From: Chloroflexota bacterium
Lineage (GTDB): Bacteria; Chloroflexota; Dormibacteria; Dormibacterales; Dormibacteraceae
Reading direction: 5' to 3'
DNA length: 64,000 nt
Assembly: GCA_005883575.1 (NCBI GenBank)
Contig: VBFH01000029.1
Coordinates: 1-64,000 of the forward strand
The translations under genes were made by a program, and so were the position numbers. Numbering within the stretch: position 1 is the stretch's first letter; each line of letters starts with the position of its first letter. Shown here piece after piece: positions 1-8,490 of the stretch. The notes under the pieces are model-generated. The model worked only from the letters and a program-made list of their open reading frames with translations, was not told where the DNA came from and ran no database searches.

Positions 1-5
1 GGACC

Positions 6-218
6 GTGACCACGCTCTTCGGCGTGATCACGGTGCTGCTTGCGTACGAGAGCTGGGCGCTGCTCACCGGGCACACGCCGGTCTCCGACTACATCCGTCC
101 CGCGGTCCACTCGTATCCCGGCTACGCGTTCGTCATCGCGGTCGTGGTCGGGATGCTGCTCGGCCATTTCCTGTGGGGACCCGCGTACGGGCCCGCCTCG
201 CCGGTGGACAAGAAGTGA
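6..218 (+). CDS. small two-helix membrane protein (paralogue 1)
   Basis: I do not recognise this 70-residue protein. It has two hydrophobic segments, about residues 2-21 and 40-58, joined by a short polar stretch, so it is probably an inner-membrane protein. The GTG at position 6 lies at the window edge and the gene may begin earlier. Its second helix ends in GMLLGHFLWG, and the next gene ends in nearly the same motif. The two genes are coupled, with the stop TGA overlapping the next GTG. Confidence 0.55.
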   Translation: MTTLFGVITVLLAYESWALLTGHTPVSDYIRPAVHSYPGYAFVIAVVVGMLLGHFLWGPAYGPASPVDKK

Positions 219-427
219 CGTTCACGCCCGAGGCGATCCTTTCCCTGATCACGACCGCCGCGTCGCTGATCGCCTTTCTGCTCATGCTGCAGGAGTCGCG
301 GGCCTTGAGCTCGGGCCAGGATCCGCTCAACAACGATGTCCGCTCGCTGGTTCGCCGCTTTCCCCGCGTCACCTACGCGTTCGCGGTCCTGATCGGCATG
401 CTGCTCGGCCACCTGCTCTGGCCGTAG
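215..427 (+). CDS. small two-helix membrane protein (paralogue 2)
   Basis: This 70-residue protein has the same layout as its upstream neighbour: an N-terminal helix, a polar middle, and a C-terminal helix ending in GMLLGHLLWP. The start is GTG 215, which overlaps the upstream stop as GTGA. A longer reading from 173 would overlap that gene heavily and is not needed. The tandem pair probably acts together, perhaps as a small heteromeric membrane component. No function is assigned. Confidence 0.55.
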   Translation: MTFTPEAILSLITTAASLIAFLLMLQESRALSSGQDPLNNDVRSLVRRFPRVTYAFAVLIGMLLGHLLWP

Positions 428-462
428 CTCCAATCGCGGCCACAAGCCGCAGGACCGAGTGG

Positions 463-1347
463 GTGGGGGTGGCGATGGTTCTCATCTCCGCCACCGCCTT
501 TGGCACCAACGCGATCCTGGCCAAGCTCGCCTACCGCGAAGGCCTGGGCACGTCGCAGACGCTGGCGTTCCGGTTCGTGCTCGCCGCGCTCGGGATGTGG
601 GGCCTCGCCCTGGTCCTCCGGCAGAATCCGCTGCGATTCGAGCGCCGCAGGCTCGTCACCCTGCTTGCGCTCGGCGGAATCTTCTATTTTGCCCAGTCGC
701 TGTCCTACTTCCTCGCCTTGCGCACCCTGCCCGCTTCGCTATGCGTGCTGATCGCATACATCTATCCAAGCCAGGTCGTGGTCGCAGGTTGGCTCTTCAT
801 GCGCAGGTCGGTGTCGATCTGGCACGCGGTCGCGTTGGTCGCGAGCTTCGCCGGCGTCGCGCTGCTCGTGGGCGGAGCCCAGCTCCGGTTCGCGTGGTCG
901 CTGGTCCTCGCCATCGCAGCGCCGACGATCTACACCGGGTACATCCTGGTCGGCGAGCGAGTCATGAGGGCGGTCCCCGCGGTCGGAGCGAGCGCCGTGA
1001 TCATGACCGGGGCGGGCATCGCGTTCAGCGTCCTGGCGCTGTTCCAGAGCGAGCTCGCGGTTCCAGGCACCGCGGGCGGATGGGCCATCGCATTCGCCTT
1101 CGCCCTGATCCCGACGATGATCGCGATCTCATTCTTCCTCGCCGGCCTGCCTCGCATCGGCGCGGCGCGCTCGTCTCTGCTCAGCACGTGGGAGCCGGTG
1201 GTCACGGTGGTGCTCGCGGTCGTGCTGTTCGGGGACACTTTCTCGCCGGTACAGCTGGTTGGCGGCGTGCTGATCATGGTCGCGGTGGTCGTCGTGCAGT
1301 CCGCGCACCTGTGGCGGCCGGGCCAGGCGAGCGCGCTCAAGCAGTAG
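463..1347 (+). CDS. EamA/DMT-family permease
   Basis: This is a drug/metabolite transporter superfamily protein of about 294 residues with roughly ten hydrophobic helices. They form two EamA repeats, the first opening with the typical TAFGTNAILAKLAYREG stretch. It probably exports a small metabolite, amino acid or drug across the inner membrane; the substrate cannot be read. The start is uncertain: GTG 463, GTG 469 and ATG 475 are all in frame with no clear Shine-Dalgarno, and an upstream extension would only read through the preceding small gene. Its last 11 bases overlap the 3' end of the convergent phosphodiesterase. Confidence 0.8.
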   Translation: MGVAMVLISATAFGTNAILAKLAYREGLGTSQTLAFRFVLAALGMWGLALVLRQNPLRFERRRLVTLLALGGIFYFAQSLSYFLALRTLPASLCVLIAYIYPSQVVVAGWLFMRRSVSIWHAVALVASFAGVALLVGGAQLRFAWSLVLAIAAPTIYTGYILVGERVMRAVPAVGASAVIMTGAGIAFSVLALFQSELAVPGTAGGWAIAFAFALIPTMIAISFFLAGLPRIGAARSSLLSTWEPVVTVVLAVVLFGDTFSPVQLVGGVLIMVAVVVVQSAHLWRPGQASALKQ

Positions 1348-2773
1348 ACGCCAGCTGGTCGCGGAGACGGGAGAGGATGGGATGGAGCTGGTGCGCGGCG
1401 TTGACGCGAGAGGTGTCGATGCTCCATTCCTTCTTGGCGAGGACGAACGGATGGAGCTGCTCGCCGCCGATCGATCCGTGGCCGCCGGCCTGGTTCTCGA
1501 AGTTGACCTGCTTGCCGTCGATGAATGCGCCGAACGCGATCACGTCGCCGCAGTTGCGAAACGAGTTGAGGCGAATCAGCTGCTCGAAGAGGATGTCGGG
1601 ATCGTCGTACTGGGCGAGCAGCGGCTTGACCGCTGCGCCGCGGAGCTCGCCTTGCGCATCGATAAAAACGTCTTCCTCTCCGTCGCGCGCCATCAGGAGC
1701 GCGACCTGGCGCAGCGCCGCGATTCTCGGGATGAGCTCCGGATGCCGGTTCATGAGCTCGCGATAGGTCATCCGCGTCGCGCGATCCGCGAAGTAGACAT
1801 GCGCTCCACCGCCCGACTTCGTCACCGTCACGTGTCCCCTGGCCTCGTCCTCCGGCGGACCATAGGCTTTGCCCTTGACCTCCTGGACGCGGAACCCGGC
1901 TAGGACCTCGGCGAGGACTGCGCCGAAAGTGCTCCCATGCGCCGCCGCGAAAGGCGTCGTCTCGACCTGTCCGTGGTCGGACAGCACGACCAGCTCGTAG
2001 CGGCCCTCTCGCGCGGCGGCGACCTTCTTGATGGTGTGGTCCACGTGCTTCAAGACGCGCAACGCGGAGGCGTCCCTCGGCCCGAACGCGTGCGCCGTCT
2101 CGTCGAAGGCGTAAAAGCCCGCATAGATCGGCGAGTAGCCCTCGCGCATCGCCTTTTGCACCGCGTAGCGCGTCAGGTGGTGAACGAAGATCTCCTCGGC
2201 CACGTCGGTCCAGACGTAGAGGGGAGCGGGGTGTCGGCCCACCGACCGCGCCAGCGAGTAGTCCTTGGCCGTGCGCCCGAACACGGCCAGGGTCTGCCAG
2301 ACCCAGTCGCCGAGGTGGACCGGGTTCGCGAGATACGGCACCAGCACGTTGGCCGCGGAGCGGGACTTCGCCTGCCGCCCGTAGCTGCGGTCCTGGTAGG
2401 CGATGCCGAAATCATCGGCCGCCTCGCCCGGATAGCACGCGGCGATGCATGCGCCGTCTTTGATGAGCGGCCGGCAACCTGCGAAGTATTTGTCCGCGAC
2501 TTTCTCGAATGTCGAGCCGGTGCCGAACTGCACCACGACGCGCCGCTCTCGGTCCCACCAGCGGAAGCTCGGAATCTCGGTGTTGTCGCCGTAGAGGATG
2601 CCGGCCTGCACGAACGGAGTGGTCGACGGCAATCCGCAGCGATAGCGGTACAGGTCGTATCCCTCGGCGTCGATGAGGTGCTGCAGATAGGGCATGTCGC
2701 CGTCGCGCAGCGCCTTCTCCAGCGAATCGGCGCTCAGGCCGTCGACATGAAGAATCACGAGCTTGCGGCTCAA
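1337..2773 (-). CDS. alkaline phosphatase superfamily / type I phosphodiesterase-like protein
   Basis: The 478-residue protein opens with KLVILHVDGLS, which carries the first metal-binding Asp. It has a Ser-Thr-Thr-Pro nucleophile region near residue 45 and a late VLSDHGQVE motif supplying further metal ligands. This is the pattern of the alkaline phosphatase/nucleotide pyrophosphatase superfamily. No signal peptide is seen, so it is probably cytoplasmic. TTG 2773 is chosen because a GGAG sits five bases before it and it overlaps the upstream stop as TTGA. A GTG at 2779 is the alternative. It is co-transcribed after the EEP nuclease gene. The substrate is unknown. Confidence 0.75.
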   Translation of the reverse strand: MSRKLVILHVDGLSADSLEKALRDGDMPYLQHLIDAEGYDLYRYRCGLPSTTPFVQAGILYGDNTEIPSFRWWDRERRVVVQFGTGSTFEKVADKYFAGCRPLIKDGACIAACYPGEAADDFGIAYQDRSYGRQAKSRSAANVLVPYLANPVHLGDWVWQTLAVFGRTAKDYSLARSVGRHPAPLYVWTDVAEEIFVHHLTRYAVQKAMREGYSPIYAGFYAFDETAHAFGPRDASALRVLKHVDHTIKKVAAAREGRYELVVLSDHGQVETTPFAAAHGSTFGAVLAEVLAGFRVQEVKGKAYGPPEDEARGHVTVTKSGGGAHVYFADRATRMTYRELMNRHPELIPRIAALRQVALLMARDGEEDVFIDAQGELRGAAVKPLLAQYDDPDILFEQLIRLNSFRNCGDVIAFGAFIDGKQVNFENQAGGHGSIGGEQLHPFVLAKKEWSIDTSRVNAAHQLHPILSRLRDQLASTA

Positions 2774-3495
2774 CGCCACTCCGCAAATACAGGTAGGTGG
2801 TCGGACGCGCGCACCGGGAGGGTCCAGGCGTGACGCCTGTCCGACACAACGGCGCTGGCGTAGATGGCGTCGAGCTTCTGAGCGGTCCAGTGCGTCCGCC
2901 GCAGTCCGCTCGTGAGCTCGACGAGCCCGGCGTCGTGGGCCGCCGCCCTGATCTTCCGCCACAGCTGCATACGCGGCGGCCCGAACGTGTTGAGGTCGCC
3001 GGCGACCAGCGTCAGAGGGACCGGCGGGCGGCTGGCGACGTCGTTGAGGATCGCGCGAAACTGTTCGAGCTTGTGGGTAAATCCAATCAAGTCCAGATGC
3101 ATCACATAAACGCGCAGTTGGCCCGATTCGGCGCGGATCGCGATCCGCTTCTGCGGAGGGATCGCGCGTAATAGCGTTCGCTCGAGGCGTCTCAACCGCA
3201 AGCCCGGCAGCTCGGAGAGGGAAAGCGTTTCAGGCGCCGCATCGAACAGGCCTTTGCGCCAGACCAATGCATTTGCCTGCTGGTGTCCGCGGAAGAGCTG
3301 AGCCGTCGCCTGGAAGCACTCGTAGCCGTCACCCAGTGCCTCTACGATCGCCTCCGCGTCGGTCCGGCCGTCGTGCACCGAAGCCTCCTGGATCGCGAAC
3401 AAGTCCAGGTCGTGAAAGTCCCGTCGCGTCCGTACGGTCTCCAGCACCTTGCTCAGGCGCATGCCGAGGAGGATGTTCCACGTGCAGATCCGCAC
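2770..3495 (-). CDS. endonuclease/exonuclease/phosphatase (EEP) family protein
   Basis: At 241 residues this is the normal size for a minimal EEP domain. It begins MRICTWNIL, with the metal-site Asn, then has FAIQEA with the catalytic Glu, VAGDLNTFG in the middle, and ends SDHLPVFAEW with the Asp-His pair. These motifs together indicate a Mg-dependent phosphoesterase acting on nucleic acid or a small phosphodiester. The GTG start lies 31 bases from a divergent gene. It forms a two-gene operon with the downstream phosphodiesterase-like gene, which suggests a shared phosphoester turnover role. Confidence 0.8.
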   Translation of the reverse strand: MRICTWNILLGMRLSKVLETVRTRRDFHDLDLFAIQEASVHDGRTDAEAIVEALGDGYECFQATAQLFRGHQQANALVWRKGLFDAAPETLSLSELPGLRLRRLERTLLRAIPPQKRIAIRAESGQLRVYVMHLDLIGFTHKLEQFRAILNDVASRPPVPLTLVAGDLNTFGPPRMQLWRKIRAAAHDAGLVELTSGLRRTHWTAQKLDAIYASAVVSDRRHAWTLPVRASDHLPVFAEWR

Positions 3496-3526
3496 GCCTC
3501 AATTGTTCCGACTATCCTCCCGGAGC

Positions 3527-4034
3527 ATGGACACCACCGAGCGCACGACCAAGATCCGCAATCTGGACGACCTGGCCGCGCTGGGCCCCGAGGAGCTCAT
3601 GGCCCTGTACATTTGCGGCGCGCACTCCCAGCCTCGAAGAGCTGGACCGCAAGCTTGTTGGTCGCATGCTCGCGGCTCCCCGCGCGCAGCAACCACATGT
3701 GCGCGCGTGGCTGGAAAAGTTCTCGCGCTCACCGCTCTTTCCGTGGCAGGGAAAGACCTTCAAGCACGAGACCGCCGACCACGGCCACGGCGTGAACCGC
3801 CTCCTCGGCGAGCGCTTGACGTGGTTTCGCTTCCACACCTTCGTCGGGCCCTCCCACGCTGGCGATTTCGACGCCGTGCATCTCGACTACAGCCACGACG
3901 GCAACCCGCCCCTGGTGCGCAAGGTCAAGGACGAGGTCCGTGAGGTGGCGCCCGGGCTGTACCTCGGACTTGCCTACCTCTCGATGAAGGACGGCGAGCA
4001 CCTGGGCTGCTTCTTCGGGATCGCGAAGTCCTGA
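3527..4034 (+). pseudogene. frameshifted conserved hypothetical protein
   Basis: Two frames are needed to read this gene. From ATG 3527 the first frame runs through DDLAALGPEELMALYICG. At about 3619-3624 coding sense moves one base forward and continues as PSLEELDRKLVGRMLAAP to the stop at 4034. The C-terminal half (DNPPL-like, EVAPGLYLGLAYLS, LGCFFGIAKS) has the feel of a small beta-barrel or lipocalin-like domain, but I cannot name the family. The start has TATCCT eight bases upstream. Either the gene is broken or the sequence has an indel error here. The next gene overlaps its stop. Confidence 0.55.
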
Positions 4035-4426
4035 ACCCTTTTCTGCAGCTCGACTATCTGTACACCCCGTCCAATGACGTCGCCACGGACGCGAAGTTCT
4101 TCGCCGACGTGCTTGGCGGCAAGCTCGCGTTCGCGATCGAGGGCATGGGCGCGCGCGTGGCGATGGTCCAGCTGACCGACGGGCCGCCTCACGTCTTGCT
4201 CACGGATCACCTCGAGGGCGACCGCGCGATCTACATCTATCGTGTCGACGACCTGCGCAAGACGGTCTCCGCGCTGAAACGCCGTGGCCTGAAGGGCGAG
4301 CACCGGCTCGAGATCCCGATGGGTCCATGCTCCTCGTTCGTGTTGCCCAACGGACATCGCGTCGCGCTCTACGAGGCGTCCCGACCCGGCGTCCTTGAAC
4401 ACTTCTTGGGCAGGCATGATTTCTGA
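4031..4426 (+). CDS. VOC (glyoxalase/bleomycin resistance) family protein
   Basis: The frame carries a typical VOC first half, LDYLYTPSNDVATDAKFF followed by DVLGGKL. A second repeat ends ALYEASRPGVLEHFLG. Such proteins bind a metal and a small substrate. No ATG, GTG or TTG precedes the conserved LDYLYT region. The best start is CTG 4031, which overlaps the upstream stop as CTGA in the same geometry as the ATGA and GTGA overlaps elsewhere here. The first conventional start, GTG 4109, would remove a conserved third of the domain. It lies just upstream of an MFS exporter. Confidence 0.7.
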   Translation: MNPFLQLDYLYTPSNDVATDAKFFADVLGGKLAFAIEGMGARVAMVQLTDGPPHVLLTDHLEGDRAIYIYRVDDLRKTVSALKRRGLKGEHRLEIPMGPCSSFVLPNGHRVALYEASRPGVLEHFLGRHDF

Positions 4427-4447
4427 GGCCAGGAAACTGCTGACGCT

Positions 4448-6031
4448 TTGACCACCAAGCGCTGGATCCTGGCCGCTGCGGTGCTCGGGTCGGGGATCGT
4501 GTTCCTCGACTCGACCGTCGTCAACGTTGCCTTGCCCCGGATCGGTCGCGACCTGCCGCGCTTCTTCCTCGGGGTGCTCGAGGGACAGTCGTACGTCTAC
4601 AACGCCTACCTGCTCACCCTCAGCGCGCTCCTGATCCTCGCTGGCGCGGTGAACGATTTCTACGGCCGCAAGCGGACGTTTCTGCTGGGCCTGCTCGGAT
4701 TTGGCATGACCTCGGTGCTGTGCGGTTTCGCACCGAACATGGAGCTGCTCGTCCTGTTTCGCGTCCTCCAAGGCGCGACCGGCGCGCTGCTCGTTCCGGG
4801 CTCGCTCGCTTTGATCACAGCCAACTTCTCGGGCGAGGATCAGGGACGCGCGTTCGGGACTTGGGCGGGGGCGTCGGGCGCGACGACGATCCTTGGGCCT
4901 CTGATCGGCGGCCTGCTCGTCGACACCGTTTCTTGGCGCGCGGCGTTCTTCATCAACGTTCCGCTCGTCGCGGTTGCGGCCTGGGCGACGTGGAAGCACG
5001 TGCCCGAAAGCCGGGCGGAGGGCAAGGCGCCAACCTTCGACTGGATCGGCGCAGCCATCGTCGCGATTTCGGTCGGCGGTCTCGCATTCGGCACGATCTA
5101 CGGCCAGCAGCGCGCGTGGCGCGATCCTCTCGGCTACGCGATCCTCGCCTTCGGTGTTCTCGCCACCGTGGCGCTCCCGTGGTGGATGATGCGTGCTAAG
5201 CACCCGCTGATCCCGCTCGAGCTGTTTCGCTCCCGAAACTTCACCGTCACCAACATCTCGACCCTGTTGATCTACGGCGCTCTCTATGTCACCTTCTACT
5301 ACGTCGGTTTGTTCCAACAGGGGACACTGGGCTACGCCGCCGCCGCCGCCGGTGCCGCGGGAATTCCGGGCACGCTCTTCCTCATCTTCTTCTCCAGTCG
5401 TTTCGGCAGCCTCGCGGCCAAGTACGGACCGCGCGTATTCATGGCGGTGGGGCCGGCGATCATGGCGCTGGGAGTGCTGCTCTACGCTCGCGTGCCGGCG
5501 AGCAGCACGCCCTGGAAGCTGCAGCCCGACAACCCCAGCACGTATCTCCCGCCGCTTGCGTACTTCACCGACTTCTTGCCCGCGTCGATCATCTTCGGGC
5601 TCGGCATCATGGTCATGGTCGCGCCGCTGACGACAGCCCTGATGACCTCGGTGCCGGTCCGGCACTCAGGATTGGGCTCGGCCATCAACAACGCGATCTC
5701 GCGCGTGGGACCGCAGCTGGCTGGGGCGGTGATCTTCGTCTTTCTGACGGCCAACTTCTACGCCACGCTCGCCTCCCGGCTGACTGGCGTCGACGTCTCT
5801 TCTGAAAGCTTCCGCAATCGGGTCAGCCCCCTGAACACACCTTCAGATCCGAGCCTCGTCTCGGTCGTGCGGGACGCATCGACCAGCTCGTTTCACCTTG
5901 CGGTCCTGGTCGGCGCCGGGTTGCTCCTCGCCGGCGCCATCGTCAACGCGGTGGGGATCCAGAACCGCGCGGACCGACCTCGGGAGGCCGGCGGCGCGGA
6001 GCAGGAAGCGGTCTCGGCCACTTCCGCCTAG
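4448..6031 (+). CDS. MFS transporter, DHA2 (14-helix) drug exporter type
   Basis: The 527-residue protein has about fourteen hydrophobic segments. It carries LDSTVVNVALP in helix 1, a DHA2 signature, and the motif-A stretch NDFYGRKRTF between helices 2 and 3. It is expected to export drugs or metabolites using the proton gradient. Start TTG 4448 follows the VOC gene by 21 bases, so the two are probably co-transcribed. A long periplasmic loop lies near residues 345-385, and a charged tail follows the last helix. Confidence 0.88.
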   Translation: MTTKRWILAAAVLGSGIVFLDSTVVNVALPRIGRDLPRFFLGVLEGQSYVYNAYLLTLSALLILAGAVNDFYGRKRTFLLGLLGFGMTSVLCGFAPNMELLVLFRVLQGATGALLVPGSLALITANFSGEDQGRAFGTWAGASGATTILGPLIGGLLVDTVSWRAAFFINVPLVAVAAWATWKHVPESRAEGKAPTFDWIGAAIVAISVGGLAFGTIYGQQRAWRDPLGYAILAFGVLATVALPWWMMRAKHPLIPLELFRSRNFTVTNISTLLIYGALYVTFYYVGLFQQGTLGYAAAAAGAAGIPGTLFLIFFSSRFGSLAAKYGPRVFMAVGPAIMALGVLLYARVPASSTPWKLQPDNPSTYLPPLAYFTDFLPASIIFGLGIMVMVAPLTTALMTSVPVRHSGLGSAINNAISRVGPQLAGAVIFVFLTANFYATLASRLTGVDVSSESFRNRVSPLNTPSDPSLVSVVRDASTSSFHLAVLVGAGLLLAGAIVNAVGIQNRADRPREAGGAEQEAVSATSA

Positions 6032-6035
6032 CTCC

Positions 6036-6041
6036 TAGGAT
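6036..6041 (+). promoter_or_regulatory. -10 box TAGGAT for leaderless rhodanese-CBS mRNA
   Basis: TAGGAT is followed by exactly six bases before ATG 6048, which would put the transcription start at or next to the start codon. The same spacing recurs at several other genes in the window. Confidence 0.45.
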
Positions 6042-6047
6042 GGGGTT

Positions 6048-6758
6048 ATGGCGGCGGCGATCGATCGCGACCGGCTCCGGGAACTGGTCGCTCGAGGCGC
6101 GCAACTGGTCGAGGTGCTTCCCGCCGAGGAGTTCCGCGAGGACCATCTGCGCGGTGCGGCGAGCATCCCGCTCCAGGATCTGGACCGCGACAGCGCGGCG
6201 CGACTCGATCCACATCGCGCGGTGATCGTGTACTGCTGGGACGCCGCTTGAGACATGTCGCCCAGGGCCGCGGCGCGGCTCGAGCAGCTCGACTTCACCG
6301 AGGTCCATGAGTACAGTGCGGGCAAGCTCGACTGGATGGCGGCCGGACTTGCCACCGAGGGAGAGAACGCGGCTCGCCCGCGCGCGGGCACCGTGGCGCG
6401 GACCGACGTCCCGATCTGCGGGGTCGACGATCGGCTCGGCGATGTGCGCGAGCGCACGCAAGCGGCGGGTTGGGACGTGGCCGTCGTCACCAACGCGAGT
6501 CGCGTCGTCGTCGGCATGCTGCGGGCGCAAGAGCTGGCGGGAGACGCCGACGTCCTGGTCGAGCGGGCGATGCGTCCGGGACCAAGCACCTTTCGGCCTT
6601 ACGTGCCGATCAAAGAGATGGCGGACTACATGAGTGAGCACAAGCTGGACAGCTCGCCGATCACGACGTCCGACGGCAGTCTCGCGGGCGTGCTGTTTCG
6701 CGCCGACGCGGTCCGGGAAGCGGAAGGTTGTCCCGACTGCGTGCGGAAGATGATCTAG
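6048..6758 (+). CDS. rhodanese-CBS protein with in-frame TGA (candidate selenoprotein)
   Basis: Residues 1-67 read as a rhodanese domain (EVLPAEEFREDHLRGAASIP, VIVYCWDAA). A TGA at 6249-6251 interrupts it, and the same frame continues DMSPRAAARLEQLDFTEV, YSAGKLDWMAAGL, then two CBS-type repeats to 6758. Read through, the product is 236 residues with the TGA at position 68, five residues after the catalytic-position Cys63. As I recall, homologues carry Cys there (CDLSPRAA-like). A selenocysteine is therefore plausible; a nonsense mutation or base-call error is the alternative. A possible SECIS-like hairpin lies at 6265-6281. The role would be sulfur or redox chemistry gated by the CBS pair. 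Confidence 0.6.
6265..6281 (+). promoter_or_regulatory. possible bacterial SECIS hairpin after TGA 6249
   Basis: The stem GGGCCG pairs with CGGCTC, including one G-U, around the loop CGGCG. The stem begins 13 bases after the TGA, and a G occupies the second loop position about 20 bases from it. This geometry fits bacterial SECIS elements. However, GC-rich sequence forms such hairpins easily, so this is only supportive. Confidence 0.3.
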
Positions 6759-7435
6759 TCGACCCGCGTCATCACGAGCTCGTGCGGCGGATCGAGTGGA
6801 CCGAAGAACTCGTCCAACCATTGAGGATGCTCCGGAGGCGGAGGGGCGGGCGCGACGATCCGCCGCCATCCGTGCTGCTCGAACCACTCCGGATGCTCGG
6901 GGCTGATCAAGGCGATCACTCCACCCGCGGCGGTGACTCGACGCAGCTCATCAAGAACGTTCGGCTCGGGTCCGAATGCACCGCACGCCGCCGTCAGCTG
7001 CGACGAACCGTCGGCGAGAGGCAGCGCCTCGGCCCACGCCGACAGGACCTGCACGCTAGGGAGGCGGGCGGTGAGGAGGGCGCGCAGCGGTGCGGACGGC
7101 TCAACCGCGATGACCCGCGTGCTGCGCCTTACGAGATGAGCCGTCAACCGGCCACTTCCTGCTCCCACGTCCAGCGCCAGTTCGGCCCCGCGGGGCAGCA
7201 CGTCGATCAGCTCCGAGGCGATCGGTTCGTGGCGCGCCAGCTCATCCCACCTGTCCGGGGCGAGGTGATAGACGAGCGTCCAGAAAAGACCCCGCAGGAT
7301 TCGCTCCTCGGTCTCTCCCGCCGGAACGCGCGCCATCTCATGATCGCGCACCGCATCCGGGAGACGCGCGACATCGTCGGTGGTGAAGTACCGCCAGCCA
7401 GGCGGCGCCCTGTCAACCGCCTCATCAAAGTCCAC
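6755..7435 (-). CDS. class I SAM-dependent methyltransferase
   Basis: The 226-residue protein has the glycine-rich SAM motif LALDVGAGSGRLTAHLV at about residues 86-102, followed by an acidic-end strand VIAVEPS. A later LPLADGSSQL stretch matches motif II of methyltransferase 11-type proteins. The substrate cannot be read; the HPEWFEQHGW region near the C-terminus is distinctive. GTG 7435 is the start. The gene overlaps the convergent rhodanese gene by four bases and diverges from the glycosyltransferase gene with only 29 bases between them. Confidence 0.75.
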   Translation of the reverse strand: MDFDEAVDRAPPGWRYFTTDDVARLPDAVRDHEMARVPAGETEERILRGLFWTLVYHLAPDRWDELARHEPIASELIDVLPRGAELALDVGAGSGRLTAHLVRRSTRVIAVEPSAPLRALLTARLPSVQVLSAWAEALPLADGSSQLTAACGAFGPEPNVLDELRRVTAAGGVIALISPEHPEWFEQHGWRRIVAPAPPPPEHPQWLDEFFGPLDPPHELVMTRVD

Positions 7436-7464
7436 GAGCAGCCCGATCAGACTAGAGCGAGGCC

Positions 7465-8490
7465 GTGAAGATCGCTGTCGTCGCCTCGCCGGTTACGCCG
7501 CTCCGCCCGGCGCAGCAGGGAGGCGCGCAAGCGTTTCTATGCGACCTCGCGACAGGCCTCGCCGAGAGGGGCCACGACGTCCGGCTTCACTGCGCGGAAG
7601 GTTCCGATGTCGCCGGCGTCCGGCTGGTCATGGTGCCCGCGCCGCGCGACGCTCGCGCCGCGCTCGTCATCCCCGGCGGCGCTCCTCCACCTCCCGCGCC
7701 CGGAGTCGCGGCCGCGCTCGAGGCGATGTTCGACGCCATCGCCGCCGATCGTGTGGACGCGGTCAGCCAGCACGCATTCGATGCGCTTGCGTTCACGCTC
7801 GCGCGCGGCCTGCCTGTCCTCCACACGCTGCATCTGCCGCCCATCGTCGAGAGCGTTGTGAGAGCCGCCGTGCAGGTCGAAGGCGCGCGCCTGGCGACGG
7901 TCTCGGCTTCGTGCCAGGCGGCTTGGCGTTCAGCGGGCGTGGAGGTGGGCGAGCTGCTGCCCAACGGCGTTGGTGACGAGCCGGTGCCGGCAAAGCCCGA
8001 TCACACAGCCCTAATCGCGGGCCGCATCTCGCCGGAGAAAGGGATCGAGCATGCGCTGGCCGCGGCGCGAAATGCTGGGTTGGCCGTCCGGATCGCAGGC
8101 GCGCCCTACGATCCGGCCTATGAGGTCGACCTGAGTGCAACCGAGCAGCTGGGCTCGCTCACTCGCCGCGACCTCCGGCTCGTGATGGCCCGCTCGGCCG
8201 TCACGATCTGCGCGATTCGGTGGGAGGAGCCGTTCGGCATGGTGGCGGCCGAAGCCCAGATGGCCGGCTGCCCGGTCGCGGCGTACCGTCGTGGCGCGTT
8301 GCCCGAAGTCGTAGAGGAAGGTGTGAGTGGGTATCTCGCCGCACCCGACGACATCGGCGACCTGTCACATGCCATCCGCCGCTGCCTGGCCCTCGACCGC
8401 GCCGCGGTGCGCGCGAGCGCAAGGCGTCGGCTCGGTCTTGGCGTTGCAGTCGACCGCTACGAGAAAGCGCTCGAGCGTGCGGCGCAATGA
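7465..8490 (+). CDS. GT4-family glycosyltransferase
   Basis: The 341-residue GT-B protein opens with KIAVVASPVTPLRP and GGAQAFLCDLATGLAERGHDV. It has a central LIAGRISPEKGIEHAL and the C-terminal EEPFGMVAAEAQMAGCPV, the donor-binding E-x7-E element of retaining GT4 enzymes. It is soluble with no signal peptide. GTG 7465 is preceded by TAGAGC with a six-base gap. Its stop overlaps the SDR start as ATGA, and that gene overlaps a pterin synthase gene. The acceptor is therefore probably the small molecule made by the two neighbours. Confidence 0.82.
   Translation: MKIAVVASPVTPLRPAQQGGAQAFLCDLATGLAERGHDVRLHCAEGSDVAGVRLVMVPAPRDARAALVIPGGAPPPPAPGVAAALEAMFDAIAADRVDAVSQHAFDALAFTLARGLPVLHTLHLPPIVESVVRAAVQVEGARLATVSASCQAAWRSAGVEVGELLPNGVGDEPVPAKPDHTALIAGRISPEKGIEHALAAARNAGLAVRIAGAPYDPAYEVDLSATEQLGSLTRRDLRLVMARSAVTICAIRWEEPFGMVAAEAQMAGCPVAAYRRGALPEVVEEGVSGYLAAPDDIGDLSHAIRRCLALDRAAVRASARRRLGLGVAVDRYEKALERAAQ

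Noticed and set aside
40-462. N-terminal extension of the EamA permease frame
   Set aside because: It reads through both small membrane genes as Arg/Pro-rich shadow translation with no conserved motif.
1382-1903. Plus-strand frame opposite the phosphodiesterase gene
   Set aside because: It is antisense shadow of a conserved gene, as are the other long frames on the opposite strand throughout this GC-rich window.
2774-2962. Upstream extension of the phosphodiesterase frame
   Set aside because: It lies inside the EEP nuclease coding sequence in another frame; the TTGA overlap with GGAG gives a better start.
6255-6758. Separate CBS-domain gene starting at 6255
   Set aside because: It would begin within the rhodanese domain; its first 40 residues are the second half of that domain, in frame with the upstream part.
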